DNA from: Betaproteobacteria bacterium
GTDB lineage: Bacteria > Pseudomonadota > Gammaproteobacteria > Burkholderiales > Thiobacteraceae
DNA: 64,000 nt
Assembly (NCBI GenBank): GCA_024641855.1
Contig: JAHECG010000002.1
Location: forward strand, 30,573 to 94,572
Direction: 5' to 3'
Part shown: positions 19,769-27,740 of the stretch, piece after piece
Layout of the letters: the number at the start of each line of letters is the position of its first letter
How positions within the stretch are numbered: the first letter of the stretch is position 1
Made by a program: the position numbers and the translations under genes
The notes under the pieces: generated by a model
Databases searched by the model: none
What the model was told of the DNA's origin: nothing
What the model saw: only the letters and a program-made list of their open reading frames with translations

Positions 19769-20206
19769 ATGAAACGCACGCTAACCAATCGCAATCAAGG
19801 TTTTACATTAATTGAAATCATGGTTGTCGTCGTGATCCTCGGCATTCTTGCCGCGTTGGTTGTGCCTAAGGTGATGAGCCGTCCAGACGATGCCAAAGTG
19901 GTTGCCGCCACACACGACATCAGTGCATTGATGCAAGCCTTAAACCTTTATCGCTTGGACAACAATGTCTACCCGGCCACCGATCAAGGCTTGATCGCTT
20001 TGGTGCGGCGTCCGACTTCGCCACCCATCCCCAGTAACTGGAAGACCGGTGGATATCTCGAACGATTACCGAAAGATCCCTGGGGTCAGGAATATCAATT
20101 TCTAAATCCTGGCCTACACGGGGAAATCGATGTGTTTAGTTTAGGTGCAGATGGTGCGGTTGGCGGCGAAGGTCGAAATGCCGATATTGGATCTTGGGAT
20201 CTTTAA
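19769..20206 (+). CDS. gspG: GspG, major pseudopilin
   Basis: A 145-aa class III prepilin: short leader KRTLTNRNQG, cleavage before FTLIE with Glu5, one hydrophobic helix, then the globular domain with the calcium-loop region (GQEYQFLNPGLHGEIDVFSL) typical of GspG. It forms the pseudopilus shaft. It is the last gene of the first gsp cluster: the next plus-strand gsp gene (gspH) lies 14.8 kb away, and a hairpin sits on the stop codon. Confidence 0.96.
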   Translation: MKRTLTNRNQGFTLIEIMVVVVILGILAALVVPKVMSRPDDAKVVAATHDISALMQALNLYRLDNNVYPATDQGLIALVRRPTSPPIPSNWKTGGYLERLPKDPWGQEYQFLNPGLHGEIDVFSLGADGAVGGEGRNADIGSWDL

Positions 20207-20234
20207 TCCATCCCATGCTTCGCATGGAATGGAT
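20206..20234 (+). terminator. Hairpin at the gspG stop codon
   Basis: ATCCAT-C-CCATGC pairs with GCATGG-A-ATGGAT: 12 bp with one internal mismatch and a TTC loop. It starts on the last base of gspG. The tract after it is TTGGGGGGG rather than T-rich, so termination is likely but not canonical. It separates gspG from the convergent redox operon. Confidence 0.55.
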
Positions 20235-20260
20235 TTGGGGGGGCTGCTTGCCATCCACCC

Positions 20261-22666
20261 TTAGGAAGTTGTGTAGTTCATAAACTTTTCCGGGCTCACC
20301 CGAATTGCCGCACCAGTCGGGCATGCGCGAACGCAGGATGCGCCACCCGGAATATCTTTACACATATCACACTTTACGGCTTTCTTACTGAGCGCGTCAT
20401 TGTGGTAAGCCTCTTCCCGTCCAGGTTCAGTCGTAAAGCCTGTCAGCAGCCAAGCGAGCAGGCTGGGCGGACGACGGTTCGGATTTATTTGCGCCATCTG
20501 GATTACACCATAAGGGCAATTACGTTGACAGTTGCCACAGCCAATACACGTATTCTCAATGTACACCTCGCCATTGGGATTGCGATGGATTGCGTCCGGC
20601 GGGCAATCCTTCATGCAATAGGGATTTTCACAATGGCGGCAAGAAGTGGGGACGTGAATATTTTCAAACGTTGGGCCCGCTTCACGGTTTAATCGCGATG
20701 TTCCATCATGCACATCTGCACATGCTTTTTCACAATTATCACAGCGCACGCAGAGGCTTTCGTCGATCAGCAAAACATCGGTACCCTCTCCCAACCCTTG
20801 ACTGACTAAGAAACTAATCATGCTCCCAGTGTTTGGCGACGTCTCACTTTGTACATTTTTGGATAAACGTTTCAACACTTGCGATTCAATATCACTACGT
20901 AGCTTGGGATTGCGATTAATCACCGCATTGAAAGCTGCCGACGTCAACAGCACTGTTTCGGAATTGACCGCAGCGCGCACTGTAGCGGAACGCTTGGCAT
21001 CGGATAGTAAAGCCATCTCACCGACATAGTGGCCCGCGGAAACATACGATCGCACCACTTCTTTACCACCGACCATATTCGAAATCGTCACGGATCCCCG
21101 ACGAATTAGGTGCAATCCGTCAGGATCGTCACCTTCTTTGAATAAGGGTTTGCCAGCAGGAAAATTTTGAATAGAAGCGCCTTGCACCATATCGGCCAAC
21201 TCCTCTTCCGAGATAGTCGGCGCAATATGTGTACGCACGGCACGGCGTAAAGCAACTTCATCCATTTTTTGACGTACGGATTCGACGCTGGCGATTAATT
21301 TAAGCATCGCGCGTCGCGGAGATTCAATCAGCACGCAATTTGCGCCAGCTTTGACGGTGCTACTCCGTCGACGACCAGAGAGCAAGCCCATCTCGCCAAA
21401 GAACTGCCCCTGCTTCAAAGGGATGCTTTTAATCTTGCCATCGGCGCCGATGACTTCTACCAACACTTCGCCTTCCAAAATAGAGAACAAAGAGTTCGTG
21501 TAATCATCTTTACGGAAAATGATCTCGCCACTCACAGGTGCATGAACTTCACTATCCAACATGAATTCACGAAGTTGTAGCGTTGCCATATTCGCAAACA
21601 ATGGGATATTGCTTTGCACCAAACCCAGCGCTTCCGAGACATTCCGAGCCCGGGTGTAATTTTTAAATTTAGCCTTTAGTAAGGGTTCATCGGCAGGCTC
21701 CACTGGATTGCCCAGGATGTACTCGACTACCTCGTAACCTTGATTCATCGCCTGCTTAATCAGCGGATAACCGGCTAAGGCACCGACGATGTAAAGACCA
21801 GGAACATTCGACTCATAGGTGGCAGAAACTTGCGGTACGGCATCCATATTGGCATTGGGGAACTCGATGCCAAAACTTTCTACCAACTTTCTCGGGGGAA
21901 TTGCACCCAAACGGGCAATGATGCGATTGCAGGCGATATTCTCTACGCCCTGCGGCGTTTGTGCGACGAAACAAATGGGCTTGCCATCGGTTTCTAGGGC
22001 TTCGACTTTAATCGCTGTAGTGCTGTATCGGCACTCCAATTTACCTTCACCTATTGCCTTGTTGATTAAGTCAATATTCCCTTGTTTAACCCGCGCAAAT
22101 TCCTGTGAGCGATTTATCAGAATAACGCGATTGTTTGCAGTCAAGGCGATTGCATTTTCAATCCCTGCATCCCCCGCACCAACCACAATGATAGTCTCTC
22201 CAGAATATTCATCTGGGTCATCGAGTTGATACTGGACTAACTCAATATCTTCACCGGGCACACCCAATTTACGGATATTTCCTTGCAAGCCGATACCGAG
22301 AACAACATTCTCTGCTGCATAAGTTTCACCGCTTGCTGTCTTAATCTGAAAGGCCCCTTTAGTGCCCGTAATCGATGTTACGGCCGCACGATACTGAACA
22401 TTGACCTTATATTTATCTAATTCATTGTTCCATTTATCTAGAATCGTTTCACGCTTACCCGCTTCAAACGACATAGGGCTGCGCAAAGGCAAGATGGTTG
22501 GTTCATCCATCACATGTTTGCCTTTTTGATAACGATATATCGTATGCGAAGCGTGATCTTCGGCTTCTAGCAAAACATGTGGGACGCTCAACTCAGCGGC
22601 ATGCGCGGCACAAGAGAGCCCACCAGGACCAGAACCAATGATGGCGATTTTTACACTGTTCGTCAC
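20261..22666 (-). CDS. FAD/NAD(P) oxidoreductase with two cyclic-nucleotide domains and a four-cluster ferredoxin
   Basis: A cytoplasmic four-part protein (801 aa). Residues 6-320 are a TrxB/YpdA-like flavoprotein fold (GSGPGG at 11-16, GAGDAG at 163-168). Residues ~360-470 and ~485-590 are two cNMP-binding domains, each with a GxFFGEMGLLSG- or GHYVGEMALLSD-type phosphate loop with RRxST or KRSAT. Residues 638-790 form a DmsB/HybA-like ferredoxin with 16 Cys in four groups (639/642/645/649, 676/679/684/688, 707/710/713/717, 766/769/778/782), enough for four [4Fe-4S] clusters. It has no signal peptide or TM helix. It is the last gene of the seven-gene redox operon, overlapping the pentaheme gene by 4 nt. 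It probably exchanges electrons with NAD(P)H under second-messenger control (inference). Confidence 0.85.
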   Translation of the reverse strand: MTNSVKIAIIGSGPGGLSCAAHAAELSVPHVLLEAEDHASHTIYRYQKGKHVMDEPTILPLRSPMSFEAGKRETILDKWNNELDKYKVNVQYRAAVTSITGTKGAFQIKTASGETYAAENVVLGIGLQGNIRKLGVPGEDIELVQYQLDDPDEYSGETIIVVGAGDAGIENAIALTANNRVILINRSQEFARVKQGNIDLINKAIGEGKLECRYSTTAIKVEALETDGKPICFVAQTPQGVENIACNRIIARLGAIPPRKLVESFGIEFPNANMDAVPQVSATYESNVPGLYIVGALAGYPLIKQAMNQGYEVVEYILGNPVEPADEPLLKAKFKNYTRARNVSEALGLVQSNIPLFANMATLQLREFMLDSEVHAPVSGEIIFRKDDYTNSLFSILEGEVLVEVIGADGKIKSIPLKQGQFFGEMGLLSGRRRSSTVKAGANCVLIESPRRAMLKLIASVESVRQKMDEVALRRAVRTHIAPTISEEELADMVQGASIQNFPAGKPLFKEGDDPDGLHLIRRGSVTISNMVGGKEVVRSYVSAGHYVGEMALLSDAKRSATVRAAVNSETVLLTSAAFNAVINRNPKLRSDIESQVLKRLSKNVQSETSPNTGSMISFLVSQGLGEGTDVLLIDESLCVRCDNCEKACADVHDGTSRLNREAGPTFENIHVPTSCRHCENPYCMKDCPPDAIHRNPNGEVYIENTCIGCGNCQRNCPYGVIQMAQINPNRRPPSLLAWLLTGFTTEPGREEAYHNDALSKKAVKCDMCKDIPGGASCVRACPTGAAIRVSPEKFMNYTTS

Positions 22667-23985
22667 TTTACCGATCCTTTTGCGATACTGGATTTAAGTG
22701 CGCGCAAGGCTTGCTCAAAGCTCGCAGAGCGATATTTCTCATCGTTGGCAACCAGCGCAAGCAAACGTGTCAAATCAGCGCGTAGCGTGACCGTACGCAG
22801 CATGCCACTTCGGCCCATGAAATCAGCAACACTTTGCACCGCCATGACAGCCTGTTCAGCCCCTTGATAATCTCCATATTGACCATCAAGTCCTTCGTCG
22901 ATCAGTCCGATCATGATGTTGCGTAAATCATCGGCAGAGAATCGGTGTGCACTGATCTTGGGAATTAGTTTGGTAATGGAATCTTGCACAATGCGTGCCT
23001 TTTGCAAACCATCATTACCATCAGCGATCGCATGATGCATGGCTGAAACGGCAGCGGCCAGTTCCGCAGCCTCTTTGACATCGATGCGTTTCGCGATTTG
23101 GCGCAACATCAGGAAAGTCGCGTCGTTAATGCGCACAATACCCGGGCCCGCACCGACACGCGCGGCTGTATTACGCTTATCACTCATGTTGTGGTGGCAA
23201 GAGTGGCAATCGAATAATACCAACTCCGGAAATAATCCATCACGCCCACGAGGACCCAGCAACAATCCTAGTAACTCTTGAGAGTACACCGCTTGCCCTA
23301 TGGCCCAGGCACGTACGCCATCCCATGAGCCTTTTCGCTTGTGCCAATCCTCATCAATCCGGAAATGGGCAGGACCGATTTGCGTGAAGGTATCTAATTC
23401 GAAGCTCATACGTGGGTGGCCAGCCGCCATAATACGGTGCGTCACGAATTTCTTTTGCGTTCCTAAGTGACAGGACAAGCACAACTGCACACGAGCAACA
23501 TCATTCTCTGTCGGATAAAGTCCTTTTTCCAAATTACCCGCGTGCGTTGCTTTCAACTCTACGTGACTTTTTATCCATCGCTCACCTGCACCATGGCAAG
23601 CCTCACAGGAGACACCATCGCTGATGGTGAATTTTTCACCGTGCTGCGCCGGCGCCGGATTGTGCGCATGGCAATCCAGGCATAGCGCCGATTTATGGGC
23701 CGGTTCTTTTAAGCCAAGTTTCTTTGCAATATCTTTTGAGCGATCGTTGAGGAGTACCGCATAGGCACGCGAATGTTTGTCTGTGCGGATCCATGTGACA
23801 TACTCATTTTGCAATACATTTGAGTCTTTCCAGGTCTCGATCGAACCATGACAGAGACTGCTCGAGCAACTTGCCACGCCTAACGACTTGTCATGTGCGT
23901 ATTGGGGTAGCACGTTTTCGGCCATGGCAATGCTTGAAACAAGCAGGGACAACACAATGGCAACTAAAGTGGTGGGTTTCATCAT
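22663..23985 (-). CDS. Periplasmic five-heme cytochrome c (c554-like)
   Basis: A 440-aa protein with a Sec signal peptide (~1-22, SIAMA-E). Five heme sites: CSSSLCH at 40-46 (a CX4CH form), CLDCH at 102, CEACH at 127, CLSCH at 169 and CHSCH at 260. The pattern resembles the cytochrome c554 family. The last ~170 residues lack Cys and look helical. The ATG at 23985 overlaps the stop of the decaheme gene (ATGA), and a second ATG follows directly. It is probably a soluble periplasmic electron carrier between inner- and outer-membrane parts. A redox enzyme role (for example nitrogen oxides) is not excluded. Confidence 0.87.
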   Translation of the reverse strand: MMKPTTLVAIVLSLLVSSIAMAENVLPQYAHDKSLGVASCSSSLCHGSIETWKDSNVLQNEYVTWIRTDKHSRAYAVLLNDRSKDIAKKLGLKEPAHKSALCLDCHAHNPAPAQHGEKFTISDGVSCEACHGAGERWIKSHVELKATHAGNLEKGLYPTENDVARVQLCLSCHLGTQKKFVTHRIMAAGHPRMSFELDTFTQIGPAHFRIDEDWHKRKGSWDGVRAWAIGQAVYSQELLGLLLGPRGRDGLFPELVLFDCHSCHHNMSDKRNTAARVGAGPGIVRINDATFLMLRQIAKRIDVKEAAELAAAVSAMHHAIADGNDGLQKARIVQDSITKLIPKISAHRFSADDLRNIMIGLIDEGLDGQYGDYQGAEQAVMAVQSVADFMGRSGMLRTVTLRADLTRLLALVANDEKYRSASFEQALRALKSSIAKGSVK

Positions 23986-26900
23986 GGTTTCACCGTCGCT
24001 GTAGGTGGCATTTTAACCGTCCAGGGCGTGCCATCTGGTTTGAGGTAAAGCTTTCGCTGTTCCTCCAGATTGAAGGGGCGCGAACCAACACGCCCGAAGA
24101 TCGCAACTTGGCCGCCTGTTTCATCAACTCCCCGATCACGCTCCAAACCGCGCGAAAGTGCCAACGCAGGACTTTGTGTTTTCTTTTGTGCGATTAAGTG
24201 TGGCTTTGGATCCGGTGTGAAGCCATAAAATTTTGGCTGTATTTCCGGTGAAGTCAATTGCAGCACTTTCAACCCATTGCGACCGTCAGCTACATAACCG
24301 ATTAAAGAGGCATTGGTGGTTGCCACGACTACGTCACGCGCATCGTTTAAGCTACCGTCGGCTGTAAATTTCTGATACAGCTTAGGCTTCTCTGGGTTTT
24401 CAATATCCACAATCACCAAACCTTCTGGCCCAGCCGCCACATAAGCAAAGCTACGCGCAATGTACACGCGATGTGCGTCTTTCAGTGGAATGAAAGCCCC
24501 CTCAACCACTTTCGCACGCTCCGGTAAAGTGATATCGACAATCCGCAGTCCGGTATCATCAAGCACGGTCAAATAGCGGAATTGCAGTGCGCTAGAACGA
24601 ATACCTTTCATCGGAATGACTTTGGTCACAACCGGTTTCAATGGGTCATTCAGGTTAAGGATGACCAGACCTGCATCGGCCGCAATATACGCATAGTAGC
24701 CACCCATGGTGATATGCCGCGCACCATTCAAGATGCCATTTTCATTCCATGTCAGGGCGCGTGTCAGGTAATTGTTCTGTGGATTACCGTCTTGCAAGGT
24801 ATTCACATCCGACAGGATCAGACCTTCCTTGGCATCTGTAATAAAGACGTAGTTATAAATCGGATGCATGGGTTGCTCTAGATTGTCATGCCGAATTATT
24901 TCTGTATTTTTAAGCGGTGCGACGGGTTGATTGGTCGGCAATGCCATACAAGTCGCGTTCGTCGAAGCAATGTGCGTATCGTGCCCCAATGGCGAAAATG
25001 GGGCTGTCAGTATGCGCTGCGAAATGCCTTTATTGGCAATGGATGCGACATCGTAGACCCGCATCCCTCCAGCGCCTTCTGCAACATACAGATATTCGCC
25101 CCGTAGCTGAATGCAGGAAGCATTACCTTCCGTAGTATGGTTGTGCGCTTCCGGCAATTCCAGACCGCGCTTTTGGTGCTCAGCATAAAAATCCGGGTAC
25201 GCGTAGCGATGCAGGTAACTGCCAATGACGGCTTGTGGCTCTTCCCACTCGGTGACTTGAATACCTTCTACGTGCTTCTCTTCGCCCAAGAAAGCATCGT
25301 AGCCGACAAATCCTACAAAACCGGTTCCGTGCAACAACAACTGCGCCATGATGGCGTTGTTGTCGTTCTTTGGCGATAAATGACAATCATCACAAGTCTT
25401 GGTTTCAGTTTTCCGCTCGGTATGCGCATAGTGTGGCGCGAACGCTTGGCTCGAATAGCCGCTGGCGGCCGTCGGCGGCTGTTGCACATAAATATGTTCT
25501 CGATTGATATTGGTAGATGACAATACCAACGCAGAAGACGAACGCACCGGCGCAATTTTTCCACCCTTCGATGGACCGTGTATCCCTAACTGGAACATTT
25601 GATCACGTGCGACTTGGGGGTTATAAGTTGCAAAATTTCGCGTCTCGCCACCTTCGTAATGCTGACGCTCGGTTTTATCATTAGCCTCGATCGGCAGATG
25701 ACACCCTGCACAACTGGTAGTCCAAGACGTATGGCAAGTCTGGCATAACATCCGACTATCTTTATGCGCACGTTTATTGGCCGGCACTGACGCGTCCCAG
25801 CGTTGCTGATAATCATCAAAGCTGCCTTCGGCTACGAGTTTAGCGTGCGCGGCTTTTTCATTGTATTTAGCATGTTTCGGATTAACCGAATCTTTGACCA
25901 GCGACATCTCCCATTCCTTATCGGGATAGAGCGAGGAACGTTGGAACAATTTACCCTCGCGCCATTCAAAGCGCTTGCGACCGTCCGGGGTGCGCAACAG
26001 ACTCATATCCATACCGCCCGGCTTTGCCGCAGGACCCGTGGTAAATAGGGTCGGATAATTATCCACAGTACCATGGCAGTCTTCGCAGGTGATTTCGATA
26101 GCATCTGCCACTTGTGTATAGATAAATCCGTTGCCGTGGGCATCTTGTGAAAAATGGCAATCGACGCAATGCATTCCCAGATCGACATGAATGGACTGAA
26201 GATGTACGGCCTTCTTAAATTTTTCAGGATCCGTATCAGATACCTTGCCGCCATCCTTGTCCAAAAGCGTACCTTTACGATCACGTTTGTATATGGCGCG
26301 GAAATTCCAGCCGTGCCCGTGGTAATCGGCGAACTGGGTATCTTGGAGTTTCGGATTTAGGTCAAACACATTTTTTAGAAACTCCGGATCGCTCCAATTT
26401 CCGCGTACAGCAGCCCCCTCAGGATTACGCTTATAAATCTCGTGGCGCTCTTTATCTGTTGGATAACGTTGTTTCTTCGGCCACATAAAAGGCGCATCCG
26501 ATTCGTAATCCCACATGGTGTAGCCGTAGAACGTGTTCACAAATACATTCGGTTGATGCATGTGACAAATCATGCATTGTGAAGATGGAATAGCCCGCGT
26601 GAACTCGTGTTTTAAGGGATGGCCTGACTTATCTTTGGGGATCGTCGGGTCTGCCGTAATCGTTTTTCCTTCATGACCAAATTTTGCATAGGGGCCTGAA
26701 TGAAATTCTTGACGGTCATTGGCATACACGACATGGCATCCAGCGCATCCGGATGAACGATAGTCGCCGGGTTGCTCATTGGTACCCAGAAACCACATAA
26801 ACGGGTCGTTTAAGCGCGTCTTCGTAATATTGAGTACCGGAATCGCGATGCGCGAACCTGTCCCCGGGCCGCGATTGGACTGCTTGATATCCGGCCTACC

Positions 26901-27740
26901 GGGCTCATCCAATAATTGTAAACGCCCGGTACTATTCGGAATGGCAATTTCCGGAAATTGACTACTAATAACGCGACCACCGCGTTCAAACACACGGAAA
27001 ATATCAGCCGGCGGAACAGTCTCCCAAGCGGGAAGCGGATAATACTGCGCAACGATCCCCTTTTCGATCAGTCTTTGTTTCTCAGACTCCGACAAATTCG
27101 GTGGTAAAGGACTTTTAATCGAAGCTGCTTGCCCATCTTCGGTATAAGCCTCACCCAACACGCCACGCTTAAACGGAAGAATTCCATTGTTATAGGCGCC
27201 GCCATTCCACAACATAGCGCCGGTCGACATCAGGCTACGTTCTGCCGCTTGAATGACGGTGAGGTGGCAGGCACCACAGGCATGCCGCACCACACGGTAA
27301 TCAGACGGATTCATGAAACGAATGAATGCTGGGCTCTCTTGGTTAATTAACGTGAATGAACCTTGTGGATTCGCAGAATCTGGCGTGCGCCATTTCTCAG
27401 GAAAGCGCGGCAAAATATGCGCTTCATTCATCGCATCCGCATAAGCACTATGATTTTTACCTTTATAAATTGCATTTTTTGGTTTTTCAATTTTGACATT
27501 ACCACCATGGCAATCGACACAACCCAGAATGACTGCTGGATTACTATGCATGGTGTGACGGTCGGTAGCCGTGTGGCAAGTAACACATCCCGCAGATTTC
27601 GCATCTGCTTCGCGCTGCGTCTGTTTTTCTGGCGCAGGTGGCGCTGTTACCTTAATTTTTTCAGCTACATGGCCCGAAGTGCTGGCCTGAATGCCTACCG
27701 AAACCAGGATTAACAGTAGTGTTACAGTGAGTTTCTTCAT
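23982..27740 (-). CDS. Decaheme cytochrome c fused to an LVIVD beta-propeller
   Basis: A 1252-aa exported protein (Sec signal ~1-20, no lipobox). Ten CXXCH sites lie at residues 52, 74, 155, 332, 389, 525, 552, 666, 677 and 783, with long heme-free stretches between them. Residues ~870-1170 then form LVIVD-type repeats, which build beta-propellers: GEYLYVAEGAGGMRVYDV, YYAYIAADAGLVILNL, YLTVLDDTGLRIVDI, FAYVAAGPEGLVIVDI and LIGYVADGRNGLKVLQL. Its start overlaps the stop of the upstream barrel gene (TAATG). The size, export signal and place after a barrel gene make it the candidate cell-surface or barrel-inserted cytochrome of the operon. The location is inference. Confidence 0.88.
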   Translation of the reverse strand: MKKLTVTLLLILVSVGIQASTSGHVAEKIKVTAPPAPEKQTQREADAKSAGCVTCHTATDRHTMHSNPAVILGCVDCHGGNVKIEKPKNAIYKGKNHSAYADAMNEAHILPRFPEKWRTPDSANPQGSFTLINQESPAFIRFMNPSDYRVVRHACGACHLTVIQAAERSLMSTGAMLWNGGAYNNGILPFKRGVLGEAYTEDGQAASIKSPLPPNLSESEKQRLIEKGIVAQYYPLPAWETVPPADIFRVFERGGRVISSQFPEIAIPNSTGRLQLLDEPGRPDIKQSNRGPGTGSRIAIPVLNITKTRLNDPFMWFLGTNEQPGDYRSSGCAGCHVVYANDRQEFHSGPYAKFGHEGKTITADPTIPKDKSGHPLKHEFTRAIPSSQCMICHMHQPNVFVNTFYGYTMWDYESDAPFMWPKKQRYPTDKERHEIYKRNPEGAAVRGNWSDPEFLKNVFDLNPKLQDTQFADYHGHGWNFRAIYKRDRKGTLLDKDGGKVSDTDPEKFKKAVHLQSIHVDLGMHCVDCHFSQDAHGNGFIYTQVADAIEITCEDCHGTVDNYPTLFTTGPAAKPGGMDMSLLRTPDGRKRFEWREGKLFQRSSLYPDKEWEMSLVKDSVNPKHAKYNEKAAHAKLVAEGSFDDYQQRWDASVPANKRAHKDSRMLCQTCHTSWTTSCAGCHLPIEANDKTERQHYEGGETRNFATYNPQVARDQMFQLGIHGPSKGGKIAPVRSSSALVLSSTNINREHIYVQQPPTAASGYSSQAFAPHYAHTERKTETKTCDDCHLSPKNDNNAIMAQLLLHGTGFVGFVGYDAFLGEEKHVEGIQVTEWEEPQAVIGSYLHRYAYPDFYAEHQKRGLELPEAHNHTTEGNASCIQLRGEYLYVAEGAGGMRVYDVASIANKGISQRILTAPFSPLGHDTHIASTNATCMALPTNQPVAPLKNTEIIRHDNLEQPMHPIYNYVFITDAKEGLILSDVNTLQDGNPQNNYLTRALTWNENGILNGARHITMGGYYAYIAADAGLVILNLNDPLKPVVTKVIPMKGIRSSALQFRYLTVLDDTGLRIVDITLPERAKVVEGAFIPLKDAHRVYIARSFAYVAAGPEGLVIVDIENPEKPKLYQKFTADGSLNDARDVVVATTNASLIGYVADGRNGLKVLQLTSPEIQPKFYGFTPDPKPHLIAQKKTQSPALALSRGLERDRGVDETGGQVAIFGRVGSRPFNLEEQRKLYLKPDGTPWTVKMPPTATVKP

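Noticed and set aside
27363-27713. 116-codon plus-strand frame antisense to the decaheme N-terminus
   Set aside because: Antisense shadow of a gene with signal peptide and heme motifs; no ribosome site or family match.
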